This document shows positions 42,092-52,138 of a DNA stretch of 64,000 nucleotides, one piece after another. The number at the start of each line of letters is the position of its first letter. Within the stretch, counting starts at the first letter, position 1. A program made the position numbers and the translations under genes. The notes below the pieces were generated by a model, which did not search any database, was not told the DNA's origin, and was given only the letters and a program-made list of their open reading frames with translations. Location: assembly GCF_014207935.1 (NCBI RefSeq), contig NZ_JACHLL010000006.1, positions 186,001-250,000 of the forward strand, written 5' to 3'. Origin of the DNA: Pseudomonas fluvialis. Lineage in GTDB: Bacteria; Pseudomonadota; Gammaproteobacteria; Pseudomonadales; Pseudomonadaceae.

Positions 42092-42722
42092 GTGATTCGT
42101 GTTCTGGTGGTCGATGACCACGATCTGGTTCGCACAGGCATTACCCGCATGCTGGCTGATATCAGTGGCCTGCACGTGGTCGGTGAAGCCGAAACGGGCG
42201 AGGAAGCCCTGAAGAAAGTTCGCGAACTCAAGCCCGACGTCGTCCTCATGGACGTCAAGATGCCCGGCATCGGCGGCCTTGAGGCCACACGCAAGCTGCA
42301 GCACAGCCATCCCGATACCAAAGTCGTTGCCGTCACCGTGTGCGAGGACGATCCGTTTCCCACGCGCTTGATGCAGGCTGGCGCCGCTGGTTATCTGACC
42401 AAGGGCGCGGCGCTCGAGGAAATGGTTCAGGCCATTCGCCAGGTTTTTGCCGGGCAGCGCTACATCAGCCCGCAGATTGCCCAGCAGATGGCCCTCAAGT
42501 CGTTCCAGCCGAAGGCCAGTGAGTCGCCATTCGAGCTGTTGTCCGAACGGGAAATCCAGATTGCCCTGATGATCGTCAGCTGCCAGAAGGTGCAGGACAT
42601 CTCAGACAAGCTGTGCCTGTCGCCCAAGACGGTCAATACCTACCGTTACCGCATCTTCGACAAGCTGGACATCACCAGCGACGTCGAGCTGGCCCTACTG
42701 GCCGTGCGGCATGGCATGGTCG

Positions 42723-42736
<14 letters not shown>
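42092..42736 (+). CDS. gacA: response regulator GacA
   Basis: GacA, activated by GacS, switches on the small RNAs that sequester RsmA/CsrA, controlling secondary metabolism and lifestyle. The 214-residue protein has a receiver domain with Asp54 (VVLMDVKMP) and a LuxR-type helix-turn-helix near residues 150-205 ([12 protein letters not shown] ... [16 protein letters not shown]). It starts with GTG at 42092 after GAGGTG. uvrC overlaps its 3' end, the usual gacA-uvrC pairing. Confidence 0.97.
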
Positions 42737-44561
<1,825 letters not shown>

Positions 44562-44592
44562 AATCGCGCCACTTCCTGTTGCGAACAGACTG

Positions 44593-45156
44593 ATGACCAA
44601 TATTCCGAACCTGCTGACCCTGTTGCGCGTGCTGCTCATCCCGGTCTTCATCCTGCTGTTCTATCTCCCGTTTGAGTGGAGCTATCTGGCTGCCAGCGCT
44701 GTATTTGCCGTCGCCAGCCTGACTGACTGGCTGGATGGCTATCTGGCACGGCGCTGGGAACAGAGCACGCCGTTTGGTGCCTTCCTCGATCCGGTAGCAG
44801 ACAAGCTGATGGTGGCCGTGGCCCTGGTGATGCTGGTGGAAGAGCACGCCAGCTTCTGGCTGACCCTGCCCGCGGTGATCATCATTGGCCGCGAGATAGT
44901 GGTCTCCGCGCTGCGTGAGTGGATGGCAGAACTGGGCGCACGTGCCCAGGTGGCGGTATCCAATCTGGGCAAGTGGAAGACCACCGCACAGATGGTCGCG
45001 CTGGTCATTCTGATTGCCAATCCGCCGCAATTGTCTGTTTATGTAGTGCTCGGCTACCTCCTGCTGATCGTGGCCGCCGTACTGACACTGTGGTCGATGG
45101 CGCAGTACCTGCTGGCCGCCTGGCCGCACCTCAGCAGTGAAGTCGAAAAAAAATAA
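44593..45156 (+). CDS. pgsA: CDP-diacylglycerol-glycerol-3-phosphate 3-phosphatidyltransferase
   Basis: PgsA makes phosphatidylglycerophosphate, the committed step to phosphatidylglycerol and cardiolipin. The 187-residue membrane protein has the CDP-alcohol phosphotransferase motif D-x2-D-G-x2-A-R-x8-G-x3-D-x3-D ([12 protein letters not shown] ... [11 protein letters not shown]). The start ATG 44593 (MTNIPNLL) lies 31 bp after uvrC. Confidence 0.96.
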   Translation: MTNIPNLLTLLRVLLIPVFILLFYLPFEWSYLAASAVFAVASLTDWLDGYLARRWEQSTPFGAFLDPVADKLMVAVALVMLVEEHASFWLTLPAVIIIGREIVVSALREWMAELGARAQVAVSNLGKWKTTAQMVALVILIANPPQLSVYVVLGYLLLIVAAVLTLWSMAQYLLAAWPHLSSEVEKK

Positions 45157-45174
45157 ACTTTTTGAATCAAGGGG

Positions 45175-45202
45175 TTGACGAGCGTTTTTAAAACGCTAGA
45201 AT
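45175..45202 (+). promoter_or_regulatory. tRNA-Gly/Cys promoter with palindromic spacer
   Basis: TTGACG (45175-45180) and TAGAAT (45197-45202) are spaced by 16 bp, followed by a GC-rich discriminator. The spacer plus first base of the -10 element form a perfect palindrome, AGCGTTTTTAAAACGCT (45181-45197), which could be an operator. Confidence 0.75.
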
Positions 45203-45223
45203 GGCCCCCGTCAACACGACAAC

Positions 45224-45299
<76 letters not shown>

Positions 45300-45305
45300 A
45301 ATTTT

Positions 45306-45326
45306 ACGGGCCGTCATACGGCCCGT
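45306..45326 (+). other. hairpin between tRNA-Gly and tRNA-Cys
   Basis: ACGGGCCGT and ACGGCCCGT form a perfect 9-bp stem with a CAT loop between the two tRNAs. Only two Ts follow, so it is more likely a processing site or weak attenuator than a full terminator. Confidence 0.55.
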
Positions 45327-45335
45327 TTGCATAAT

Positions 45336-45409
45336 GGCTGAGTAGCAGAGTGGTTATGCACCGGATTGCAAATCCGTGAACGCCGGTTCGATTCCGACCT
45401 CAGCCTCCA
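45336..45409 (+). tRNA. tRNA-Cys (anticodon GCA)
   Basis: The 74-nt gene has acceptor GGCTGAG/CTCAGCC, anticodon GCA in the loop TTGCAAA and encoded CCA. It shares a transcript with tRNA-Gly and is followed directly by a strong terminator. Confidence 0.97.
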
Positions 45410-45413
45410 TATG

Positions 45414-45449
45414 AAAAGCCCCGTAGATCCCAGATATACGGGGCTTTTT
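45414..45449 (+). terminator. intrinsic terminator of the tRNA-Gly/Cys operon
   Basis: AAAAGCCCCGTA (45414-45425) pairs with TACGGGGCTTTT and five Ts close the hairpin. The tRNA-Leu gene therefore needs its own promoter. Confidence 0.92.
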
Positions 45450-45478
45450 GTTTGTCCAGATGGAACCGCCTGCGTACC

Positions 45479-45507
45479 TTGCAGGCATCCGGCTGGGCTT
45501 ATATAGT
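45479..45507 (+). promoter_or_regulatory. tRNA-Leu promoter
   Basis: TTGCAG (45479-45484), a 17-bp spacer and TATAGT (45502-45507) form a near-consensus sigma70 promoter. A GC-rich discriminator follows, about 36 bp before the tRNA. Confidence 0.8.
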
Positions 45508-45543
45508 CCCGGCCAGCCACGGCTACGGCCGGGAAGCGCTACC

Positions 45544-45630
45544 GCCCCGATGGCGAAATCGGTAGACGCAGGAGACTTAAAATCTCTCGACCTCACGGTC
45601 ATGCCGGTTCGAGTCCGGCTCGGGGCACCA
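45544..45630 (+). tRNA. tRNA-Leu (anticodon UAA)
   Basis: The 87-nt gene has acceptor GCCCCGA/TCGGGGC, a long variable arm, anticodon TAA in the loop CTTAAAA and encoded CCA. Confidence 0.96.
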
Positions 45631-45919
45631 TCTCACGACGTCTGTCTGTCCCTCGCAGCGACGAACTCAGTCAAATAAGTTGCTCAGCCCGTTGCGGCGC
45701 CCTCAAACCCCCTTACTGCACAGCTAGGAAGCTTGGCGGATCCCTCGGTAATCCGTCGAGCCAAATAACACAACAGCTCACAGTACGTGAACGACACTGA
45801 CAGTTATTCCGCTTCTGTATCTAGGCGAGGAGCAAGGATGGTGCTTCGGGCTGCATCGCAGTACTGTACGGACTCTTGGCAGGCTGGCGCAGGCTGCCCC
45901 TCGAACACACAGGAACTGA
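45631..45919. other. gap between tRNA-Leu and the autotransporter
   Basis: This 289-bp stretch has no supported gene. A frame from 45787 runs into the autotransporter in another phase and has no homology that I recognise. The conserved gacA-to-tRNA block ends here and the neighbourhood changes, so a rearrangement point may lie in this gap. Confidence 0.4.
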
Positions 45920-47818
45920 GTGATCATGGACAGGATGCCGCAGAGGGCAGCTCAAGAGATTCTACGTACCCCACCGAGACCGCTGGTGGTAGCGAAAATA
46001 GTCCTTATCTTGCTTGTCTGGGCGAGCGGCTCAATGCCAGCGCTGGCCAAGAATTGCAATACCAACGGACATCTGCGCTTTGTCGGAACAACGGCCGATG
46101 CTGCACGCTCGGTATGGCTCTCCGCGACCTCTGCCGGAGCATTCAGGCTGGACTCTGCGCAGGGTAATCAGACCGTCGATAGCTGGAGTAAAAATCGCCG
46201 CGGCTTGCACCTGTCGCTGTCTCCAAACGTATCCAACGGCAATGGCGGGACGCACAAACTCTATGACAACAGCAACAGTGGTGATTGCCTGCTGGATACG
46301 CAAAATCAAATAGGTGGTTTTGTCCTGCCGCCGACCTTCATCCCGCCGACAATAGCCCGCCCGCCGATTGGCACGCTGCCTCCCAGCGGGCTGATGCCCT
46401 CGCTGCCCGGTGGCGTGACCCCGCCGATGGGCACGCTGCCTCCCAGCGGGCTGATGCCCTCGCTGCCCGGTGGCGTGACCCCGCCGATGGGCACGCTGCC
46501 TCCCAGCGGGCTGATGCCCTCGCTGCCCGGTGGCGTGACCCCGCCGATGGGCACGCTGCCTCCCAGCGGGCTGATGCCCTCGCTGCCCGGTGGCGTGACC
46601 CCGCCGATGGGCACGCTGCCTCCCAGCGGGCTGATGCCCTCGCTACCCGGTGGCGTGACCCCGCCGATGGGCACGCTGCCTCCCAGCGGGCTGATGCCCT
46701 CGCTACCCGGTGGCGTGACCCCGCCGATTGGTACGCTGCCTCCTGACGGACTAAAGCCAACGCGGCCTGGTGGCGTTACTCCCCCGATTGGCACGCTGCC
46801 ACCGGATGGGCTCATGCCCGGCACGGAAGATGCCCACGAGTTACAGCTGGCCGCTTCGTCAGTCCAACTAGCAGCTGAGCGTTGCCCACCTGGCGCGCGA
46901 GAGGATATCTCTGCTCCGGGATCGGTCGACGCAAGCCGATGTCGCGCGCTCGGAGAACAGTACTCGGCGCAACCGAGTGCTGCTGCAGTGCCGATCACAC
47001 CGGGGCGCGACCTGCTGGACGATACTCAGTGGAACAGCTGGGTCGATACCAGCTATATGCGTATCCGAGACCGCCGCGAAAATCAGGATATCGACGGTAC
47101 AGGTGGCGTATTGCTGCTAGGTACGGATCGCCGTGTCGGCGATGCCATGGTAGCCGGCATGATGATCTCTATGGAAAACAGTCGTACGGATGCCTATGGC
47201 GGCGAGCAGCAGATTGATGTCAATGGCTTTATGGTAGGCCCTTACATGGCGTATCAGCTCACACCGGTCTGGTCACTGTATGCCAATTTCAATATCGGAC
47301 ATTTCAACCAGGATCAGGAGCTGTCGACACTTAGCGGCAGTGGCGATGTGCAGCGCTATGCCTTGACCTTGAACGCCGAGGGGCAGTATGCAGTTGATGA
47401 GGTTTACCTGCGCCCCAAGATTCTGCTCAGTTATTTGCATAGTAATAACGAAGCATACGAGCTAGAAGGAGCAATCGAGGGGCAGGCGATCCACTTGCGG
47501 TTGCCTGAAGACAGTTACAACACTGGCAGCCTGCAACCGTCACTGGAGATCAGTCGGCAAATCAGCTTCAGCAATGGTTCAGTGTTCGTACCCTATGCCG
47601 AAGTTGGCATCAGCTATGCGTTTGAGCGACCCGATGCTACAGAACTGTATCTCGCGGGTACGGATGAACCGAGCCGCTTTAGCGGCATGATGCGGCTCGG
47701 GGCGCGTACCTTGGTCGGCGAGTCCAGCATGCTGGACTTCAACAGCAGTTACCAAAGTATCGGCACACCTGGGCTGGATGTGTGGGAAGCGGAGGTGCTC
47801 TTCTCACATGGATTCTGA
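45920..47818 (+). CDS. autotransporter with proline-rich 20-residue repeats
   Basis: The 632-residue protein is a type Va-like secreted protein. A signal peptide ends near MPALA-KN at about residue 43. A short passenger of about 90 residues follows, then eight 20-residue proline-rich repeats (about residues 148-307), a linker, and a C-terminal beta-barrel (about 370-632) ending in SHGF with terminal Phe. The barrel matches the autotransporter pattern of alternating strands. The passenger is very small and has no known enzyme motif. GTG 45920 or ATG 45926 may be the start. Confidence 0.8.
   Translation: MIMDRMPQRAAQEILRTPPRPLVVAKIVLILLVWASGSMPALAKNCNTNGHLRFVGTTADAARSVWLSATSAGAFRLDSAQGNQTVDSWSKNRRGLHLSLSPNVSNGNGGTHKLYDNSNSGDCLLDTQNQIGGFVLPPTFIPPTIARPPIGTLPPSGLMPSLPGGVTPPMGTLPPSGLMPSLPGGVTPPMGTLPPSGLMPSLPGGVTPPMGTLPPSGLMPSLPGGVTPPMGTLPPSGLMPSLPGGVTPPMGTLPPSGLMPSLPGGVTPPIGTLPPDGLKPTRPGGVTPPIGTLPPDGLMPGTEDAHELQLAASSVQLAAERCPPGAREDISAPGSVDASRCRALGEQYSAQPSAAAVPITPGRDLLDDTQWNSWVDTSYMRIRDRRENQDIDGTGGVLLLGTDRRVGDAMVAGMMISMENSRTDAYGGEQQIDVNGFMVGPYMAYQLTPVWSLYANFNIGHFNQDQELSTLSGSGDVQRYALTLNAEGQYAVDEVYLRPKILLSYLHSNNEAYELEGAIEGQAIHLRLPEDSYNTGSLQPSLEISRQISFSNGSVFVPYAEVGISYAFERPDATELYLAGTDEPSRFSGMMRLGARTLVGESSMLDFNSSYQSIGTPGLDVWEAEVLFSHGF
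46361..46840 (+). repeat. eight tandem 60-bp repeats inside the autotransporter gene
   Basis: Units start at 46361, 46421, 46481, 46541, 46601, 46661, 46721 and 46781. Units 2-6 encode the same 20 residues (PPMGTLPPSG then LMPSLPGGVT), several being identical in DNA. Units 1, 7 and 8 differ (PPIG; LKPTRPGG; the last breaks off). Because the unit is a multiple of three, gain or loss of copies would keep the frame. Confidence 0.95.
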
Positions 47819-47894
47819 GTCCACAGGTCTGCTGCGCTTGCAGCAATGTGAGCTTCGCGTGAAGCTGCTGGCACTACATCCCGCGAGAGTTACC

Positions 47895-48230
47895 ATGCGC
47901 ACACTTTCCGTTGCCTTTGCCCTCAGTACGTCCCTTGCCCCGCTCATGACTGTGCAGGCTGAGCCGAGTACTGTGCAACCGATCGAGCGGGTGTATGTCA
48001 GCCCCGGTGCGTCTGGCAGCATCGAGTCCTCACGCAGCCAGCAGCGCTATGACGTCTACAACGGCACGAGGGTGCCCAGCGACGTCAGCGAGACCCAAGT
48101 GTATCGCTACAGCAACGAACAGAACCAGACCAGTGGCGGCTTGCGCCAGAGCATTGAGTACCCGGACGGGCGGGTAATCGAGCAGACACCCGGCCAGAGC
48201 ACGGATGTGAAGCAGGGCTATCGCCGCTAG
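47895..48230 (+). CDS. small exported protein of unknown function
   Basis: The 111-residue product has a signal peptide (VAFALSTSLAPLMTVQA) and a polar mature part rich in Ser, Gln and Tyr (for example QQRYDVYNGTRVPSDV and GLRQSIEYPDGRVIEQ). It has no cysteine or membrane helix. It follows the autotransporter by 76 bp on the same strand and may be cotranscribed, but no functional link is proven. Confidence 0.65.
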   Translation: MRTLSVAFALSTSLAPLMTVQAEPSTVQPIERVYVSPGASGSIESSRSQQRYDVYNGTRVPSDVSETQVYRYSNEQNQTSGGLRQSIEYPDGRVIEQTPGQSTDVKQGYRR

Positions 48231-48300
48231 TGTTCAGCGCACAAAGTTGCTGGTTTACTACGCGCCGTTATCCATCCTTTCAATGACAAGGACTGCCTGA

Positions 48301-49242
48301 ATGGCCGGAACCAGCCTGCTTGCCCTGCTCGATGACATAGCCAGCGTACTCGACGATGTGTCGGTCATGACCAAACTGGCCGCCAAGAAGACTGCAGGCG
48401 TGCTGGGCGATGACCTGGCTCTGAATGCCCAGCAGGTCACAGGGGTGAAGGCCGACCGTGAACTGCCGGTGGTCTGGGCGGTAGCCAAGGGCTCGCTGCG
48501 CAACAAGCTGATTCTGGTGCCGGCGGCCTTGCTGATCAGCGCCATCGCTCCCTGGCTGATCACGCCGCTGCTGATGCTCGGTGGGGCATTCCTCTGTTTC
48601 GAAGGCTTCGAGAAACTGGCCCACAAGTTTCTCCACAGCGCGGCTGAAACCGAGCAGGCGCACGCCGCCGAAATGGCCGCGCTGCAGGACGAAAACGTCG
48701 ACCTGCTGACCTTCGAACAGGACAAGATCAAGGGCGCCATCCGTACCGACTTCGTCCTCTCGGCAGAGATCATCGCCATCACCCTCGGCGTAGTCGCCAC
48801 CAGCAGCCTCAGCCAGCAACTCGCGGTACTGTCGGGCATTGCCCTGCTGATGACGGTCGGGGTCTATGGCTTTGTCGCCGCCATCGTCAAGCTGGATGAC
48901 GCCGGCCTGTATCTGCTGCAACGACCGTCAGCCTTCAGCCAGCGCATCGGCCGCGGCATCCTGGCCTTCGCGCCCTGGCTGATGAAGAGCCTTTCCGTGG
49001 TCGGCACGGCCGCCATGTTCCTGGTCGGCGGCGGCATCCTCAGCCATGGCTGGCCCTGGGCCCACCATGTGATCCAGGCAGCGAGTCAGAACCTGGCCAG
49101 CCTCGGCAGCGCAGGGCCTGTGCTCGCCGCCGTCACGCCCAGTCTGCTTGATGGTGTTCTGGGGATCATCGCCGGCGCGGTCTGCCTGCTGCTGGTCAGC
49201 CTGGCCAGCAGGCTGTGGCAACAAGTACGTCCCAGCGCCTGA
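48301..49242 (+). CDS. DUF808 (YedI-like) inner-membrane protein
   Basis: The 313-residue protein starts [40 protein letters not shown]-like, the hallmark N-terminus of the DUF808/YedI family. It has about six membrane helices. Family members occur across proteobacteria and their role is unknown. It has a separate ribosome-binding site and precedes ugd by 88 bp. Confidence 0.88.
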   Translation: MAGTSLLALLDDIASVLDDVSVMTKLAAKKTAGVLGDDLALNAQQVTGVKADRELPVVWAVAKGSLRNKLILVPAALLISAIAPWLITPLLMLGGAFLCFEGFEKLAHKFLHSAAETEQAHAAEMAALQDENVDLLTFEQDKIKGAIRTDFVLSAEIIAITLGVVATSSLSQQLAVLSGIALLMTVGVYGFVAAIVKLDDAGLYLLQRPSAFSQRIGRGILAFAPWLMKSLSVVGTAAMFLVGGGILSHGWPWAHHVIQAASQNLASLGSAGPVLAAVTPSLLDGVLGIIAGAVCLLLVSLASRLWQQVRPSA

Positions 49243-49330
49243 TCGCTGTCATCGGCTAGTCGCCCGGCTGTCACGCCCTTGCCACGCGGCTGCGTTGCAA
49301 TCACCTGAACCACGGGATGAGGGTCGAGCA

Positions 49331-50692
49331 ATGCAGCTATGCGTGATTGGCGCCGGCTATGTCGGACTGGTGACGGCGGCCTGTTTCGCCGAAATGGGCA
49401 ATCGGGTGATCTGCGTGGAACGCGATAGCACACGTCTTGCGCAACTTCGGGACGGCCATTGCCCGATTCATGAGCCCGGTCTGGACAGTCTGTTACACCA
49501 GCACCTGGCCAGCGGACAGCTGAGTTTCAGTGCCAGCCTGCGCGGTTCGGCGCTGCACGCCCAAGTGATCTTCATTGCCGTTGGTACGCCACAACAGGAG
49601 GATGGCTCGGCGGACCTGCGCCATGTACTGGCGGTAGCCGATGAGCTGGGCAGGGTGCTGCGCAAGCCCTGCATCGTGGTCAACAAATCCACCGTTCCCG
49701 TCGGCAGCGCCGAGCGGGTCGAGCAGCGCATTCGCAGCGGTTTGCAGCAGCGAGGTCTGAGCTTCAGCGTGCCGGTGCTGAGCAATCCGGAGTTTCTCAA
49801 GGAAGGCAGCGCCCTGGAGGATTTTACCCGCCCTGACCGGGTAATCATCGGCAGCGACTGTGCGCAGGCTGGCGAAGCCTTGCGCCGCCTGTACGCCCCC
49901 TTTGTTCGCAACCACGAACGCATCCTGCTGATGCCGCGGCGCGAAGCCGAGTTCAGCAAGTACGCCGCCAATGCCTTTCTCGCCACCAAGATCTCCTTCA
50001 TCAACGAGATGGCCAGTCTGTGCGCCCGCCTTGGCGTGGATATCGAGCAGGTGCGCCACGGCATTGGCAGTGACCGGCGCATCGGCACGCACTTCATCTA
50101 TGCGGGTTGCGGCTATGGCGGCTCCTGTTTCCCCAAGGATGTGCGCGCTCTGATCCGCTGCGCCGAACAGCTCGGCATCGAGCCCGGCGTGCTGCGAGCG
50201 GTGGAAGCCCGCAATGCGCTGCAGAAAACCCTGCTGTTCCAGGCCCTGCGCGAACACTTCAGTGGCGTCTTGCAGGGGCGGGTCGTGACGCTCTGGGGGC
50301 TGTCCTTCAAGCCCGGCACGGACGATTTGCGCGAGGCCCCCAGCCTGGTGTTGCTGGATGCACTGCTGCTCGCCGGCTGTCAGGTACGCGCCTACGATCC
50401 GGTTGCCAACGAGGGAGTTGCCAGCCGCTATCCACGCGAGGTCGCCAGCGGCCAGTTGCAGCTGTGCGGCAACGCCCTGGAGGCGGTGGAGGCCAGCGAA
50501 GCCTTGATTCTGGTGACCGAGTGGAAGCAGTTCCGCCAACCGGACTTTGCCCGGGTGCGCCATCTGATGCACCGGCCGCTGCTGCTTGATGGCCGCAATC
50601 TCTACGACCCTGCAGAGCTGCGCGCCCTGGGTTTTGTCTATCAGGGCGTCGGTCGGGCGACTCAAGGGCATTGTAAGGAAGAGGCCGCCTGA
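49331..50692 (+). CDS. ugd: UDP-glucose 6-dehydrogenase
   Basis: Ugd oxidises UDP-glucose twice with NAD+ to UDP-glucuronate, used for polysaccharides and aminoarabinose lipid A. The 453-residue protein has the N-terminal NAD motif GAGYVGLV and the catalytic cysteine at about residue 266 (GGSCFPKD). A C-terminal UDP-binding domain follows. ATG 49331 is chosen since an upstream in-frame extension overlaps the DUF808 gene. galU, 48 bp downstream, makes its substrate. Confidence 0.94.
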   Translation: MQLCVIGAGYVGLVTAACFAEMGNRVICVERDSTRLAQLRDGHCPIHEPGLDSLLHQHLASGQLSFSASLRGSALHAQVIFIAVGTPQQEDGSADLRHVLAVADELGRVLRKPCIVVNKSTVPVGSAERVEQRIRSGLQQRGLSFSVPVLSNPEFLKEGSALEDFTRPDRVIIGSDCAQAGEALRRLYAPFVRNHERILLMPRREAEFSKYAANAFLATKISFINEMASLCARLGVDIEQVRHGIGSDRRIGTHFIYAGCGYGGSCFPKDVRALIRCAEQLGIEPGVLRAVEARNALQKTLLFQALREHFSGVLQGRVVTLWGLSFKPGTDDLREAPSLVLLDALLLAGCQVRAYDPVANEGVASRYPREVASGQLQLCGNALEAVEASEALILVTEWKQFRQPDFARVRHLMHRPLLLDGRNLYDPAELRALGFVYQGVGRATQGHCKEEAA

Positions 50693-50740
50693 TTAGACTG
50701 CGCGGCATTTACTCGCCCACCCCTCAAGACAAGGTTTGTC

Positions 50741-51580
50741 ATGATCAAGAAATGCCTGTTCCCGGCTGCTGGTTACGGTACTCGTTTTCTCCCGGCGACC
50801 AAGGCCATGCCCAAGGAAATGCTGCCAGTGGTCAACAAACCGCTGATTCAGTATGGGGTAGAGGAGGCTCTGGAGGCCGGTCTGAAAGAGATCGCGATGG
50901 TGACCGGCCGCGGCAAGCGCGCCCTGGAAGACCATTTCGACATCAGCTACGAGCTGGAGCACCAGATTCAGGGTACCGACAAGGAGAAATACCTGGTCGG
51001 CATCCGTCGTCTTATTGACGAGTGCTCGTTCTCCTACACCCGTCAGGTCGAAATGAAAGGCCTTGGCCATGCCATCCTCTGTGGCCGTCCGCTGATCGGT
51101 GACGAACCCTTCGCCGTGGTTCTGGCCGACGACCTGTGCTTCAACCTCGAAGGTGACGGCGTGCTGCAGCAGATGGTTAAGCTGTACAACCAGTTCCGCT
51201 GCTCCATCGTGGCCATCCAGGAAGTGCCGCCGGAGGAAACTTCCAAATACGGCGTCATTGCTGGTGAGATGATCCGTGAGGACATCTTCCGGGTGAACAG
51301 CATGGTGGAAAAACCCAAGCCGGAAGATGCGCCGTCCAACCTGGCGATCATCGGTCGCTACATTCTCACCCCGGACATCTTCGATCTGATCGAGCAGACC
51401 GAACCGGGCAAGGGCGGCGAAATCCAGATCACCGACGCGCTGATGAAGCAGGCCCAGGACGGCTGCGTGATTGCCTACAAGTTCAAGGGCAAGCGCTTCG
51501 ACTGCGGTGGCGCCGAGGGCTACATCGAGGCGACCAACTTCTGCTACGAAAACCTCTACAAGACCGGCAAGGCCTACTAA
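50741..51580 (+). CDS. galU: UTP-glucose-1-phosphate uridylyltransferase
   Basis: GalU makes UDP-glucose from glucose-1-phosphate and UTP. The 279-residue protein has the nucleotidyltransferase signature FPAAGYGTRFLPATKAMPKEM at its N-terminus and the catalytic region VVLADDLC near residue 130. It pairs with ugd, the same order that I recall from P. aeruginosa (ugd-galU). Confidence 0.97.
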   Translation: MIKKCLFPAAGYGTRFLPATKAMPKEMLPVVNKPLIQYGVEEALEAGLKEIAMVTGRGKRALEDHFDISYELEHQIQGTDKEKYLVGIRRLIDECSFSYTRQVEMKGLGHAILCGRPLIGDEPFAVVLADDLCFNLEGDGVLQQMVKLYNQFRCSIVAIQEVPPEETSKYGVIAGEMIREDIFRVNSMVEKPKPEDAPSNLAIIGRYILTPDIFDLIEQTEPGKGGEIQITDALMKQAQDGCVIAYKFKGKRFDCGGAEGYIEATNFCYENLYKTGKAY

Positions 51581-51595
51581 GCCAGACGGTTAGGG

Positions 51596-51619
51596 CAAAG
51601 CCACCTGCGGGTGGCTTTG
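51596..51619. terminator. terminator between galU and the VOC gene
   Basis: CAAAGCCACC (51596-51605) and GGTGGCTTTG (51610-51619) pair over 10 bp with a 4-nt loop between convergent genes. T-runs are short, so it may act with Rho or be partly effective. Confidence 0.7.
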
Positions 51620-51625
51620 TGCGTT

Positions 51626-52048
51626 CTAGGGAATGGGCATTTGCTCTGCGCCAGGCCCCAGCGGTTGCCCATAGCTGAACTCGACATAGTTGCCGTTTGG
51701 ATCACGCAGCCCGCAGTAGTAGCCCACCGGATAGGGTTCGTCACGCGGTGGCCAGATCAGGCATCCCCAGCGGGCGGCCTCGGCGGCAATGGCATCAACG
51801 GCCACGCGGCTGTCCACGGCAAAACCGAAATGGCTGTAGTCCGTGGCCGGCAGGTTACGGTCAACGCCGCCTGGCATCATGACCAAGATGAAGCTGTGCT
51901 CCTTGCCCGGCTCGCTCATCCAGACGATGCGCGAGCCCTTGCCGGCGCGCTGGTGAATCACCGCCATGCCACAGAAGCGCTCGTAGAAAGCAATGCAGGC
52001 GTCCAGATCGGCGACATGCAAGGCGATGTGGGTGAGGGTGGGGCGCAT
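51626..52048 (-). CDS. VOC-family (glyoxalase/dioxygenase fold) protein
   Basis: The 140-residue protein has the vicinal oxygen chelate fold: LTHIALHVADLDACIAFYERF at the start and GLRDPNGNYVEFSYGQ near the end. The latter carries the usual metal-ligand Glu. Members include glyoxalases, fosfomycin resistance proteins and ring-cleaving dioxygenases, and the substrate here is not evident. It lies divergent to gor, as in P. aeruginosa. Confidence 0.85.
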   Translation of the reverse strand: MRPTLTHIALHVADLDACIAFYERFCGMAVIHQRAGKGSRIVWMSEPGKEHSFILVMMPGGVDRNLPATDYSHFGFAVDSRVAVDAIAAEAARWGCLIWPPRDEPYPVGYYCGLRDPNGNYVEFSYGQPLGPGAEQMPIP

Positions 52049-52138
52049 GACGTTCCTCCACAACATTCGGCACAAGCCCGATTATCGGCAGCCAGGCGCA
52101 ACTTGAGTATGCTGGCGTCCTGACTCAGGAGAATAGCC

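Noticed and set aside
45787-46167. 126-codon frame before and inside the autotransporter start
   Set aside because: It overlaps the signal peptide region of the autotransporter in another phase and has no domain or ribosome-binding support.
46361-46840. Possible CRISPR array
   Set aside because: The units are contiguous with no unique spacers, lie within a coding frame and have no cas genes nearby.
46306-46998. Repeat-rich frames on other phases and the minus strand over the 60-bp repeats
   Set aside because: A 60-bp unit without stops keeps all frames open. Only the plus frame joins a signal peptide to a barrel.
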